From Lachnospiraceae bacterium (GTDB lineage Bacteria > Bacillota > Clostridia > Lachnospirales > Lachnospiraceae), in contig JAFRSD010000009.1 of assembly GCA_017427775.1 (NCBI GenBank), positions 124,001 to 188,000 on the forward strand: a DNA stretch of 64,000 bases, written 5' to 3'. A program made the position numbers and the translations under genes. The notes beneath the pieces are model-generated. The model did no database searches and had not been told where the DNA came from. It saw only the letters and a program-made list of their open reading frames with translations. Shown one piece after another: positions 34,424-42,830 of the stretch; the stretch's first letter is position 1; every line of letters begins with the position of its first letter.

Positions 34424-35023
34424 ATGGCTTCAAAGAAAGTGATCCTGTTAAGCGGCGGACCGTGTGTCGGCAAATCCACAACGGCTAAGCTCCTTTTTGA
34501 GCATTACGTAAACAGCGCCTATTGTGACGGCGACTGGTGCTGGTGTGTGAATCCGTACTCGATCGAAGATAAAAGACAGGAGAACGGAAACCAGAACATG
34601 GCGTTTCTGATTTCCACTTATCTGAATGCGGGATTTGAGATCGTGATATTTTCCTCCATCGTGCTGACCAATCCGGATATGCGAAGAAGTATTCTGAAAA
34701 GTATTACCGCGACTGATTTTGACGTGATGAGTTTTCAGCTGACCTGCTCGGAGGACACGTTAATGGAGCGCCATAAGGCGGAGGGCGAGGATGCCGTTTC
34801 GTTCTTCTGGCTGCAGCTTCCTCCCTGCCCCGGCGAGATCGTGATCGACACCGACGGCAAGACGCCCGACAAGGTTTGCAAGGAAATCTGCAAACATATC
34901 GATGCGGCCGTAAAGGCGGAAAAGGAGAAGGCCGCGAAGGAGCCGAAGAAAGCCGCTAAAACCGGTAAGGCTAAGAAGGCGGCAACGGCTTCTGAAAAGC
35001 CGAAGAAGACCAAAGCAAAATAA
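34424..35023 (+). CDS. P-loop nucleotide-binding protein with Lys/Ala-rich C-terminal tail
   Basis: 199 residues. Walker A GGPCVGKST at residues 11-19; the core (1-155) looks like a small nucleotide-kinase-type fold. The last 40 residues are almost only Lys, Ala, Glu, Thr and Pro (AKTGKAKKAATASEKPKK), like histone-H1-type tails in some bacterial proteins, and may bind DNA, RNA or ribosomes. ATG 34424 is chosen because GGAGG lies eight bases upstream; a TTG further upstream is weaker. It starts 23 bases after the GH3 stop, so it is the last gene of the xylan operon. The substrate is unknown. Confidence 0.8.
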   Translation: MASKKVILLSGGPCVGKSTTAKLLFEHYVNSAYCDGDWCWCVNPYSIEDKRQENGNQNMAFLISTYLNAGFEIVIFSSIVLTNPDMRRSILKSITATDFDVMSFQLTCSEDTLMERHKAEGEDAVSFFWLQLPPCPGEIVIDTDGKTPDKVCKEICKHIDAAVKAEKEKAAKEPKKAAKTGKAKKAATASEKPKKTKAK

Positions 35024-35038
35024 GACGTTTAAAGAAGA

Positions 35039-35063
35039 GGGGCATCGGAAACGATGTCCCTTT
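35039..35063 (+). terminator. Terminator of the GH10-GH3 operon
   Basis: GGGGCATCG (35039-35047), GAAA loop, CGATGTCCC (35052-35060), then T residues. Confidence 0.8.
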
Positions 35064-35128
35064 ATTGTTTCTCCGGCCGCCTCGCGGGAACCTGAAAAGC
35101 CGCAGCGCGGCATGGGGATGAAAATGGA

Positions 35129-35157
35129 TTGTAATAACGGAAGAGTTATGCTATACT
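35129..35157 (+). promoter_or_regulatory. Promoter of the cobalamin uptake operon
   Basis: TTGTAA (35129-35134), 17-bp spacer ending TGC, TATACT (35152-35157). Confidence 0.75.
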
Positions 35158-35189
35158 CTTTGACAAATCCTATATCGATATGGAAGATA

Positions 35190-35375
35190 CGGTTTGAAAG
35201 TTGTAAAGATGAGTAGATCAATAGGGAATCCGGTTCGAATCCGGAACAACCGCCATTACTGTATTTGACGAAGAAAGCGCGGATGCCATTGGGCTCTGCC
35301 CGAGAAGGTGCGCTTTTACGCAGGAACTGCTATATCATGAGTCAGGAGACCTGCCGTATCTTTTCAGGTAATCAC
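35190..35375 (+). promoter_or_regulatory. Cobalamin (B12) riboswitch
   Basis: Conserved blocks are in order: AATAGGGAATCCGGT with GAATCCGGAAC (35220-35247), CGCCATTACTGTA, the GCCATTGGG block (35285-35293), GAAGGTGCGC, and the B12 box AGTCAGGAGACCTGCC (35340-35355). These are the hallmark elements of the cobalamin riboswitch. It binds adenosyl- or methylcobalamin in the nascent RNA and normally shuts off transport genes when B12 is plentiful. Confidence 0.95.
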
Positions 35376-35473
35376 GCTTGGGCAATGGGAGAGTGCAGCC
35401 GATATATCGCCGGAAAGGCTTTGGTGCACATCCTTACGGAGGCCCAGGGCTTTGTTTCATGCGGTTATCAGTT

Positions 35474-35502
35474 GCCCCTCACGAAAAGGTGAGGGGCTTT
35501 TT
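35474..35502 (+). terminator. Riboswitch-controlled terminator
   Basis: GCCCCTCAC (35474-35482), loop GAAAAG, GTGAGGGGC (35489-35497), T-run, ending just before the first gene's ribosome binding site. It is the likely expression platform of the B12 riboswitch: termination with cobalamin, read-through without. Confidence 0.88.
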
Positions 35503-35524
35503 ATATGGCGAAAGGAGGAACGGA

Positions 35525-36400
35525 ATGGCTTACGAACGGATACATCCGGCAGTACTTGCCTTATACTTTCTGTCCGTCACGGTTCCGGCCATGTTTTCGC
35601 TGAATCCGGTATTTCATATCGCCGCATTTGCCGGCGCGGTTCTGTTCATGATCCTGACGGAACCGGAGCCGCCGAAGGCACGGACCGTCCTTTGGATGTC
35701 GGTGCTTTTCATTGCGGTCGTGATCATAAACCCGTTATTCAATCACCGCGGACAGACGGAGCTGTTCTTTCTGAACGGGCACGCGATCACACTCGAATCA
35801 ATCTTCTACGGCGTGCGGAACGCGCTCTGTGTCCTTTCCGTATTGCTGTGGTGCCGGATTTTCAACCGCATGGTAAGCAGCGAAAAACTGCTGGCCCTTC
35901 TCGGGAAGCATCTTCCGAAGACGGCGCTTCTGATCTCCTCGTCGTTACGGCTGATCCCGTTACTGCGGCATCGCGCGGAAGAGATGCGCGACACGCAAAA
36001 GGAACTCGGCCTCTACGGAACCGGAGAGGTAACCGACAGGCTTGCGGGCGGCGCCAAAGTGTTCTCGATGCTCGTCACCTGGTCGTTGGACCACGCGACA
36101 GCCGTGAGCGCGTCCATGAAGGCGCGCGGGTACGGCCTCAAAGGAAGAACGACGTATTCCATCTACCGTTTCGGACGGCGGGATGCGATACGGATGGCAC
36201 TGCTTCTCGGCATTGACGCCGCTATCCTGGGGGTCATGGCTTCAGGGCAAATGGCATTCAGCTTCTACCCGGTCCTCACCATGGAGCGTGGAGCGTTTAC
36301 GACGGCCGGAATTGTTTTATACTGTCTGCTTGTTTTCACGGCGGCATTCACGGAAGGTAAGAATCGGATACAATGGAATTATTACAGGTCGAAAATCTGA
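35525..36400 (+). CDS. ECF transporter transmembrane component EcfT (cobalamin type)
   Basis: 291 residues with about five hydrophobic helices and the EcfT coupling motif MKARGYGLKGRTTY (near residue 200) that contacts the ATPases. In energy-coupling-factor transporters EcfT joins the two ATPase units and topples the substrate-binding S component. ATG 35525 is set by AAAGGAGG six bases upstream; longer in-frame extensions would run back into the riboswitch terminator. The end overlaps the next gene by 28 bp. B12 as substrate follows from the riboswitch. Confidence 0.92.
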   Translation: MAYERIHPAVLALYFLSVTVPAMFSLNPVFHIAAFAGAVLFMILTEPEPPKARTVLWMSVLFIAVVIINPLFNHRGQTELFFLNGHAITLESIFYGVRNALCVLSVLLWCRIFNRMVSSEKLLALLGKHLPKTALLISSSLRLIPLLRHRAEEMRDTQKELGLYGTGEVTDRLAGGAKVFSMLVTWSLDHATAVSASMKARGYGLKGRTTYSIYRFGRRDAIRMALLLGIDAAILGVMASGQMAFSFYPVLTMERGAFTTAGIVLYCLLVFTAAFTEGKNRIQWNYYRSKI

Positions 36401-38043
36401 CATTTTCCTATCCCGATAGCGGTAAGCCGGCATTGCGGGACGTCTCCTTTGCCCTCGCGGAAGGCAGCTTTACGATCGTGTGCGGACCTTCAGGATGCGG
36501 CAAATCGACCCTTCTCAAACTGTTAAAGAAGGAGATCGCGCCTTACGGTGAGCTGCACGGAGCAAGGCGGTATCAGGGCGTTTCTTACGAGGAACTCGAA
36601 GCGCGTGTGTCCGGTTCACAGATCGGATATCTGGCGCAGGATCCGGACAGCCAGATCGTAATGGATACGGTGTGGCAGGAGCTCGCATTTGCCCCGGAGA
36701 ATCTCGGCATGAAGACGGAGGAGATCCGCTCGCGTGTGGCAGAGATGGCCGCGTATTTCGGCATTGAAAGCTGGTTTCATAAAAAGACGGAACAGCTTTC
36801 CGGCGGTCAGAAGCAGCTGTTGAATCTCGCTTCGGTCATGACGCTCGAGCCCCGTGTTCTGCTTCTTGATGAACCGACGGCACAGCTTGATCCGATTGCG
36901 GCGGGTGACTTTTTTGCGATGATCGGAAGGCTGCACCGGGAACTCGGCGTGACCGTTCTGATCGCGGAGCACAGGCTGGAGGAGATTCTTCCGATGGCCG
37001 ACCGCGTGCTGTTTATAGAGGATGGTGAAATCCGTTATAACGGAGAACCCGGAGGAATCGGCCCGTTTTTACGAAGCGTTTCCGAAGGAATGGCAGCAGG
37101 ACTTCCTGCTTCGGTACGTCTGTACGGGCTTCTCGGCGAGACCGGCCCGGCACCGCTTTCCGTAGCGGAAGGAAGACAAATGATAAAGCGCTACGCAAAT
37201 GCGATCCGTGACATTGCGGTGACCGCGGACCGGGCGGCCGGCAAACCGGCAGTGGAGATCCGCGAGGCATGGTTCCGGTACGGCCGGAACGGACAGGACG
37301 TGTTGCGGGATGCCGCTTTGATGATATACGAAGGCGAACACTATTGTCTGTTCGGCGGGAACGGAAGCGGAAAGACAACGCTTCTTTCCGTAATCTGCGG
37401 CGTGCATAAAGTGTATGCCGGATCGGTGAAACTGTTCGGTAAGCCGGTCAAGGCGTTTCGGGACGGGGAGCGTAATCGCGGGGTTACCGCCATGCTTCCG
37501 CAGGATCCGAAAGCCGTATTTGTGTGTGATACGGTACGGGAAGACTGGGAACTTGCCTGTAAGACAATGGGCATAAGCGGGCAGGAGCGGGAGAAAGCCA
37601 TAACCGCGATGGCTGAGAGACTCGGAACCGGAGAACTTCTTGCAAGACATCCGTATGACCTGAGCGGCGGCGAACAGCAGAAGGCGGCGCTCGGAAAAGT
37701 GCTTCTTCTGAATCCGAAGTTATTGCTTCTCGATGAACCGACCAAAGGTCTCGATGCCGCCTACAAAGCGGAGCTTCGCGGGATTTTAAAAGACATACAG
37801 GCGGCCGGAACGACAATTCTTACGGTGACGCATGACGCGGAGTTTGCCGCGGAATGCGCGGACCGCGCCGGGCTCTTCTTTGACGGGGCGGTGGCTGTGT
37901 CCGGACCGGTCAGGGATGTATTTTCCGCTAACGCTTTTTATACGACTGCCGCATGCAGGATCGCGAGAGGGTACTACGGGAATCCGATCACTGTTTCGGA
38001 AATCGCGGAACTGTGTCAGAAAAACGGGAAGGTGACATCATGA
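36373..38043 (+). CDS. ECF transporter double ATPase (fused EcfA/EcfA')
   Basis: 556 residues with two ABC ATPase domains in one chain. The first has Walker A GPSGCGKST (residues 38-46), signature LSGGQKQLLNLA and Walker B LLLDEPTAQLDP. The second has GGNGSGKTT (near residue 333), LSGGEQQKAALGK and LLLDEPTKGLD. Fused EcfA pairs occur in several Firmicutes. It energises the uptake complex formed with EcfT and the S component. The start overlaps the ecfT end, and the stop overlaps the next start by 4 bases (ATGA), so translation is coupled. Confidence 0.94.
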   Translation: MELLQVENLTFSYPDSGKPALRDVSFALAEGSFTIVCGPSGCGKSTLLKLLKKEIAPYGELHGARRYQGVSYEELEARVSGSQIGYLAQDPDSQIVMDTVWQELAFAPENLGMKTEEIRSRVAEMAAYFGIESWFHKKTEQLSGGQKQLLNLASVMTLEPRVLLLDEPTAQLDPIAAGDFFAMIGRLHRELGVTVLIAEHRLEEILPMADRVLFIEDGEIRYNGEPGGIGPFLRSVSEGMAAGLPASVRLYGLLGETGPAPLSVAEGRQMIKRYANAIRDIAVTADRAAGKPAVEIREAWFRYGRNGQDVLRDAALMIYEGEHYCLFGGNGSGKTTLLSVICGVHKVYAGSVKLFGKPVKAFRDGERNRGVTAMLPQDPKAVFVCDTVREDWELACKTMGISGQEREKAITAMAERLGTGELLARHPYDLSGGEQQKAALGKVLLLNPKLLLLDEPTKGLDAAYKAELRGILKDIQAAGTTILTVTHDAEFAAECADRAGLFFDGAVAVSGPVRDVFSANAFYTTAACRIARGYYGNPITVSEIAELCQKNGKVTS

Positions 38044-38720
38044 AAAAGGCCGTTACGATAATCCTTCTCTGTGTGCTGATTCCGGCGGTAGTGATCGGCG
38101 GAGCGATTTTATTCCGGGACCGGTTTTATACCTGGCTCGCGGTGCTTGTCGCAATCCTTTCCTGTGTGCCGTTTCTCTATGCGTTTGAACGGCGGGACAC
38201 GACAAGCAAGGAATTGATGGTGTTAGCGGTAATGATCGCGCTGTCCGTGATCGGTCGCATCGTATTTGCCGGAATTCCCGGGTTTAAGCCGGTTACGGCA
38301 ATTACGATCATCGTGGCGCTCAGCTTCGGCGGAGAAGCCGGTTTCCTTGTCGGTTCGCTTTCCGCTGCCGTGTCGAATTTCTATTTCGGACACGGACCGT
38401 GGACGCCGTTCCAGATGTTCGCATGGGGCATCATCGGACTGCTCGCGGGACTTTTACGGAAACCGCTTCAAAAAAGCAGGATCCTGCTCTGCGTCTTCGG
38501 AGCGCTTGCGGGCATTGCTTATTCGCTGACGATGGATGTCTGGACGGTGCTCTGGTCGGAGGGCACATTTGTCCTGAAGGGATACCTGGCCGCGATCGCG
38601 GCGGCGTTTCCGCAGACGGTAGTTTATGCCGTATCCAATGTTGTTTTTCTCCTTCTTCTTGCCGGACCGGTGGGAAAGAAGTTAGAAAGAATAAAAAAGA
38701 AAGAAGGTTTGTTTCAATGA
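38040..38720 (+). CDS. ECF transporter S component, probably for cobalamin
   Basis: 226 residues with six hydrophobic helices (MKKAVTIILLCVLIPAVVIGG at the start; GEAGFLVGSLSAAVSNFYFGHGPWTPFQMFAWG in the middle is typical of S components). It sits between the fused ATPase and two surface proteins, downstream of the B12 riboswitch, which supports cobalamin or a cobinamide-like substrate. It starts at ATG 38040 inside the previous gene's stop and overlaps the next gene by 4 bases. Confidence 0.9.
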   Translation: MKKAVTIILLCVLIPAVVIGGAILFRDRFYTWLAVLVAILSCVPFLYAFERRDTTSKELMVLAVMIALSVIGRIVFAGIPGFKPVTAITIIVALSFGGEAGFLVGSLSAAVSNFYFGHGPWTPFQMFAWGIIGLLAGLLRKPLQKSRILLCVFGALAGIAYSLTMDVWTVLWSEGTFVLKGYLAAIAAAFPQTVVYAVSNVVFLLLLAGPVGKKLERIKKKEGLFQ

Positions 38721-39607
38721 AAAAACTGATGATTCTTGTATTGTCTCTTGCAATGCTCCTCTGCCTGAGCGGCGTTGCTTTTGCGGACGATACGAAAGTG
38801 AATGTGTCGATCGCCGATCAGAACGGCGAGGCTGTTCTTGTACAGAAGCCCGTTACGGTTACGGACGTTGACGGTGACGGCGCGCTTACGGTAGGTGACG
38901 CGCTTGTATGTGCGCATGAGGCATATTTCGAAGGCGGCGCCGCTGCCGGCATTAAGACCTCTATGGGCGCTTACGGTCTCCAGCTTGATCTGCTGTGGGG
39001 ATATGACAACGGTACCGGTTACGGCTACCTTGTTAACAACGCGTTTTCCATGGGTCTCGCTGATCCGGTAAAGGACGGAGATAATGTTTATGCATACATC
39101 TACACCGACCTTGTAACCTGGTCCGATACCTATTGCTTCTTCGATCAGAACACCGTTTCCGCCGAAGAAGGCGGCAAGGTTACCCTTACCCTTTCCGCAG
39201 CCGGCTATGATGCGAATTACGCACAGGTGAACAGCCCCGTGGAAGGTGCCAGGATCCTGATTGACGGCAAAGCAACCGACGTTGTAACGAATGCGGAAGG
39301 CAAGGCTGAGATCACGCTTGCCGATGCCGGAGAGCACGTGATCAGCGCTTCGAAGGACGGCATGGTTATGGTTCCGCCGCTTGCCGTTGCTACGGTTGAG
39401 AAGAAGGAAGAGCCTACTCCCGAGGCGACGCTGACACCTACGGCAACGCCTGTTCCCGAGCAGAAGAACGAGCCCGTGGCAACTACGGACAATACGACGA
39501 GCGAGAGCAGCAGAAACGCTTTCATGGTCATCATGATCGCACTCGGCGTTGTTATGGCAGCAGCCATCGTTGTAGGCGTTGTTGTAGCGGCTAAGAAAAA
39601 GAACTAA
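38717..39607 (+). CDS. Surface-anchored protein of the B12 uptake operon (DUF4430-like)
   Basis: 296 residues. A Sec signal peptide (cleavage probably after GVAFA, residue about 23) is followed by a beta-rich domain (residues about 28-145). Its TVGDAL, GYGYLVNN and DPVKDGDNVYAYIY strings resemble the DUF4430/transcobalamin C-terminal fold. A second beta domain (about 150-235, carboxypeptidase-regulatory-like) comes next, then a Thr/Pro linker and a C-terminal membrane helix with a KKKN tail. Likely role: binding cobalamin outside the membrane and handing it to the S component (inference). The start codon overlaps the S-component stop. Confidence 0.85.
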   Translation: MKKLMILVLSLAMLLCLSGVAFADDTKVNVSIADQNGEAVLVQKPVTVTDVDGDGALTVGDALVCAHEAYFEGGAAAGIKTSMGAYGLQLDLLWGYDNGTGYGYLVNNAFSMGLADPVKDGDNVYAYIYTDLVTWSDTYCFFDQNTVSAEEGGKVTLTLSAAGYDANYAQVNSPVEGARILIDGKATDVVTNAEGKAEITLADAGEHVISASKDGMVMVPPLAVATVEKKEEPTPEATLTPTATPVPEQKNEPVATTDNTTSESSRNAFMVIMIALGVVMAAAIVVGVVVAAKKKN

Positions 39608-39619
39608 AGCAGATATCAT

Positions 39620-41260
39620 ATGAAACGTAACGGATGGATGAAAACCGTACTGTACGGTCTGTGCGCGGTTCTGCTCCTGCTGTTTTTAAGTCCTGCAGCG
39701 GGAGCGGGATCGCCGTCCGGTCCGGCCGAAGAATACGAGAAAGGAATCCTTTCCTATCTCGCGGCATCTTCGGGCTCGGATTCGGTGCAGGCATGGCTTG
39801 ACCGGGACGCGGAGACGCTGTTTAAGACGCCCGCGGAGTGGTATTTTCTTGCGCTTTATCAAGGTGGAAAATACGACTTCTCCTCGTTTGCCAAGCAGTA
39901 CCGGAAGCGTCTGCCGGACGAAAGTACCAGGCTTGCCGACGCAACCTGGCTGAACCGGATGATGACCGCGTGGCTTCTCGGGATGGAGGTAAACGCGGAC
40001 GAAGTCGGGCAGCATGCTTCTGCCGGCGACATCATGAGTCTCGTGTACGGCCTTCATTTTTCGACGGTTTCCGGCACGTCCTATGTCAGTCCGTCGCAGC
40101 TGACGGATAAACAGTGTGAAGACGGCGGCTGGAGCCTGAAAGGAGACTTCGGCGATCCGGATGTTACGTCCATGGTGCTTACGGCACTGGCGCCGTATTA
40201 TGAAACCGATGAAGCCGTGAAGACAGCTGCGGACAAAGGGGTAACGTTCCTTTCCGAAAAGCAGCTCTCAAACGGCGGGTATAACAGCTTCGGAACGGAT
40301 AACTGCGAGAGCGCAAGCCAGGTCGTCATTGCCCTGTGTTCGCTCGGGATCGATCCGATGACCGATGTGCGGTTTCAGAAGGAAGGCGGAAATCCGATTA
40401 CGACACTGGAGCGTTTCCGGTGTGAAAACGGGGCATTTGCCCACAAAGAGGGCGCGGAATCCGCGGATATCACGACGGCCGAAGCGTTGTGCGCGCTTAC
40501 CGCATACAGACGGTTCCTTAATGGGATGACGCCGTTATACACGGCGGAACGGAGCAATGTCTGGGGGACGGATCCGAAGGAAGAGGACCGGAATCCCGGG
40601 GAAACCGAACCGGGCGGTGATTCCTCCGTATCCGCAGAGAGTGCTCCGAAAGGAACCGAAGAAGGTTCTTCGGAACCAAAGAAAGGGTTCTTCGGGACGG
40701 AGCCATACAAGTTCGTCGTTTCGGGCATTATCGTGCTGCTTCTTGCAGTGACGCTGATCGTTTTAAAGGCATGCGAGAGGCTCAGTAAGAAGAACGCCGT
40801 ATTTGCCGTCGCGGCGGCCGTGGTATTGATTGTGCTGACGTTCGCGACGAGGTTTGAGTCGGTCGGGAAGCACTATACGGGCAGTGAAACGAAGGACGCG
40901 ATCGGCAGCGTGACGTTAACGATCCGGTGTGACACGATCGCCGGGGAACAGGGCGCTCCGAAGGATATAGTGATCCTGCCGGTGACCGAGGTGAAGATTG
41001 CCGAGGGCGACACCGCATTTGACGTGCTTATGAAGGCAGCTAAAACGCACCGCATTTCAATGGATTACACGGGCAGCGGAGGTTCGGTTTACGTCAAAGG
41101 AATCGCCGGACTGTACGAATTCGCGTACGGAAGCATGTCCGGCTGGATCTACCTGGTGAACGACGAGATCATGCCGGTCGGATGCGGACAGGCTGTCGTG
41201 AAACCGGGCGACGAGATATCCTTTCAGTATACGAAAAACCTGGGGGAAGATTTAAAATAA
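39620..41260 (+). CDS. Transcobalamin-like surface protein: alpha/alpha-barrel-like domain + DUF4430 domain
   Basis: 546 residues. Signal peptide (1-29), then an alpha-helical repeat region (about 35-305) with terpenoid-cyclase/prenyltransferase-like GG-aromatic turns (CEDGGWSL, LSNGGYNSF, CENGAFAH) spaced about 50 residues. An acidic linker (315-355), two membrane helices (365-383, 392-409) and a DUF4430 beta domain (about 430-546, GSMSGWIYLVNDEIMPVGCG) follow. The two main domains are those of animal transcobalamin and intrinsic factor. With an exported N-terminus, two helices place both domains outside. Located last in the B12 riboswitch operon, it is a strong candidate for extracellular cobalamin capture. 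Confidence 0.85.
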   Translation: MKRNGWMKTVLYGLCAVLLLLFLSPAAGAGSPSGPAEEYEKGILSYLAASSGSDSVQAWLDRDAETLFKTPAEWYFLALYQGGKYDFSSFAKQYRKRLPDESTRLADATWLNRMMTAWLLGMEVNADEVGQHASAGDIMSLVYGLHFSTVSGTSYVSPSQLTDKQCEDGGWSLKGDFGDPDVTSMVLTALAPYYETDEAVKTAADKGVTFLSEKQLSNGGYNSFGTDNCESASQVVIALCSLGIDPMTDVRFQKEGGNPITTLERFRCENGAFAHKEGAESADITTAEALCALTAYRRFLNGMTPLYTAERSNVWGTDPKEEDRNPGETEPGGDSSVSAESAPKGTEEGSSEPKKGFFGTEPYKFVVSGIIVLLLAVTLIVLKACERLSKKNAVFAVAAAVVLIVLTFATRFESVGKHYTGSETKDAIGSVTLTIRCDTIAGEQGAPKDIVILPVTEVKIAEGDTAFDVLMKAAKTHRISMDYTGSGGSVYVKGIAGLYEFAYGSMSGWIYLVNDEIMPVGCGQAVVKPGDEISFQYTKNLGEDLK

Positions 41261-41271
41261 TATGGTAAAGA

Positions 41272-41305
41272 GGGGGAAGCTTTCGACGGCTTCCTCCTTT
41301 TCCTT
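41272..41305 (+). terminator. Terminator of the cobalamin uptake operon
   Basis: GGGGGAAGC (41272-41280) pairs with GCTTCCTCC (41289-41297), one G-T pair, then TTTTCCTTTT. Confidence 0.85.
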
Positions 41306-41344
41306 TTCCGTACGAATAATTATGCGGAAAAGGACACACACAGA

Positions 41345-41373
41345 TTGACAAGAAAGCCCGAAATGAATAGAAT
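41345..41373 (+). promoter_or_regulatory. Promoter of the sugar isomerase gene
   Basis: Consensus TTGACA (41345-41350), 17-bp spacer, TAGAAT (41368-41373). Confidence 0.78.
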
Positions 41374-41405
41374 AGAATGTATTAAGAGACAGGAGGTCTT
41401 TGACT

Positions 41406-42221
41406 ATGTTATTCGGAATGCCGACATTGATTGAGAACAAGTCTTTGGAAGAGGACGTAAAGCTTTGCGAACGCCTGGGACTCTCCTTTGTGGAATTGAA
41501 CATGAATTTCCCGCAGTATCAGGTGGACCGGCTCGAGAACACGGAAGTGCTCCGCTCCGCAGCTGAGAAGGCAGGGATTTTCTACTCCATCCATATGGAG
41601 GAGGATTTTGATATCGCCACGTTCAACCCGCTGACCGCGGAAGCTTATCTGGAAACGATGCGCAGAACGATCCGTGTTGCAAAGAAACTTTCCGAGCTGA
41701 ATCCCGAGGACAGCCCGTTTATCATCAATATGCATATGGTTCACGGAATTCATATTACCCTTCCGGATCAGAAGGTTATGTTATATGAGAGCCGCAAGGA
41801 AGAATATCTGGATGCCTTCCTTCGTTTCCGCACCCTCGTTGAGGAGTGGATCGGAAGCGAGAAGATCCTTGTTACGATTGAGAATACCGACGGCTTTAAG
41901 CCGTATGAGACCGAAGCAATCGGTTTGCTTTTGGAGAGCCCGAAGTTCGCGCTTACGTGGGACATCGGACATTCCAAGGCCATTGGGGAGACCGATATGC
42001 CGTTCCTTTTGAAGAACTGGAACCGGATCGTGCATTTTCATGTGCATGACGGCCAGGACAATCCTCCGGCGAGCCATCTCGGACTCGGCGACGGGGATAT
42101 CGATCTTCAGACCAGACTCGAATTTGCCCAGAAGTGTAACGCAAACTGCGTTCTTGAGACGAAGACGAGTGAGGCTCTTGAGCAGAGCAAGACATGGCTG
42201 ATCGGCCATAACTGGGCATAG
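41406..42221 (+). CDS. Sugar phosphate isomerase/epimerase family protein (TIM barrel)
   Basis: 271 residues. An AP-endonuclease-2/xylose-isomerase-like TIM barrel with metal-site motifs: IHMEED, VTIENTDG (Glu), TWDIGHSK (Asp/His), HFHVHDG and the final VLETK (Glu). The family covers sugar isomerases, epimerases and endonuclease IV relatives. The exact substrate is unknown. ATG 41406 is used because AGGAGG is 9 bases upstream; the in-frame TTG at 41400 would leave only 3. Single gene between promoter and terminator. Confidence 0.88.
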   Translation: MLFGMPTLIENKSLEEDVKLCERLGLSFVELNMNFPQYQVDRLENTEVLRSAAEKAGIFYSIHMEEDFDIATFNPLTAEAYLETMRRTIRVAKKLSELNPEDSPFIINMHMVHGIHITLPDQKVMLYESRKEEYLDAFLRFRTLVEEWIGSEKILVTIENTDGFKPYETEAIGLLLESPKFALTWDIGHSKAIGETDMPFLLKNWNRIVHFHVHDGQDNPPASHLGLGDGDIDLQTRLEFAQKCNANCVLETKTSEALEQSKTWLIGHNWA

Positions 42222-42252
42222 TGCGGGACGGTGCAATAATTCCGAATTGTAT

Positions 42253-42288
42253 TGGGTGGATCTCATGGACGATGGGACCACCCATTTT
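42253..42288 (+). terminator. Terminator after the sugar isomerase gene
   Basis: TGGGTGG (42253-42259) pairs with CCACCCA (42278-42284), extended by an inner TCTCAT/ATGGGA pairing, then four T. Confidence 0.75.
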
Positions 42289-42348
42289 GCCTATTTTCGG
42301 CCAGTCTGAAAAGGGCGGCAATACTATAAAACGCGTAAAGGAAGCGCA

Positions 42349-42813
42349 ATGAAGAAAGTAGATTATCAGATCAGAGTAATGACGATGGACGATTACAGCG
42401 GCGTATATGCCCTCTGGCAGAGCATTCACGGCTTCGGTATCCGTTCCATCGACGATTCGCGTGAGGGCGTGGAACGTTTTCTCACGAGAAACCCGAAGAC
42501 AAGTATGGTGGCGGTAAAGGAAGACGGCGCGATCATCGGTGCGATCCTGTGCGGACATGACGGCCGCAGAGGCACATTTTACCATGTATGCGTACGTGAG
42601 CAGTACCGCAATCAGGGAATCGGCAAGTCCATGGCGGTAGCCTGCATGCGCGCCCTCAAGGAAGAGAAGATCAACAAAGTGACATTGGTTGCTTTTACAC
42701 GGAACGCTCTCGGAAACCAGTTCTGGAAAGGTGCCGGCTGGACCTTCCGTGAGGACCTGAATTATTATGATTTTACGTTGAACGAGGCAAATATCACGGA
42801 GTTCAACAAGTAG
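42349..42813 (+). CDS. GNAT family N-acetyltransferase
   Basis: 154 residues, one GNAT domain. The acetyl-CoA-binding motif is VREQYRNQGIGKSMAVACM (near residue 85), with beta-4 FYHVCV before it and the final strand LVAFTRNALGNQFWKGAGW. The acceptor is unknown. It has an AAAGGAAG ribosome binding site. It lies 17 bp upstream of a lipoprotein gene and may head the lipoprotein-nuclease-AlaX operon. Confidence 0.9.
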   Translation: MKKVDYQIRVMTMDDYSGVYALWQSIHGFGIRSIDDSREGVERFLTRNPKTSMVAVKEDGAIIGAILCGHDGRRGTFYHVCVREQYRNQGIGKSMAVACMRALKEEKINKVTLVAFTRNALGNQFWKGAGWTFREDLNYYDFTLNEANITEFNK

Positions 42814-42830
42814 AAACAGGAGCTTTTTTT

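Noticed and set aside
35265-35524. Open frames within the cobalamin riboswitch and terminator
   Set aside because: The bases are explained by conserved riboswitch elements and an expression-platform hairpin; EcfT has a better start at 35525.
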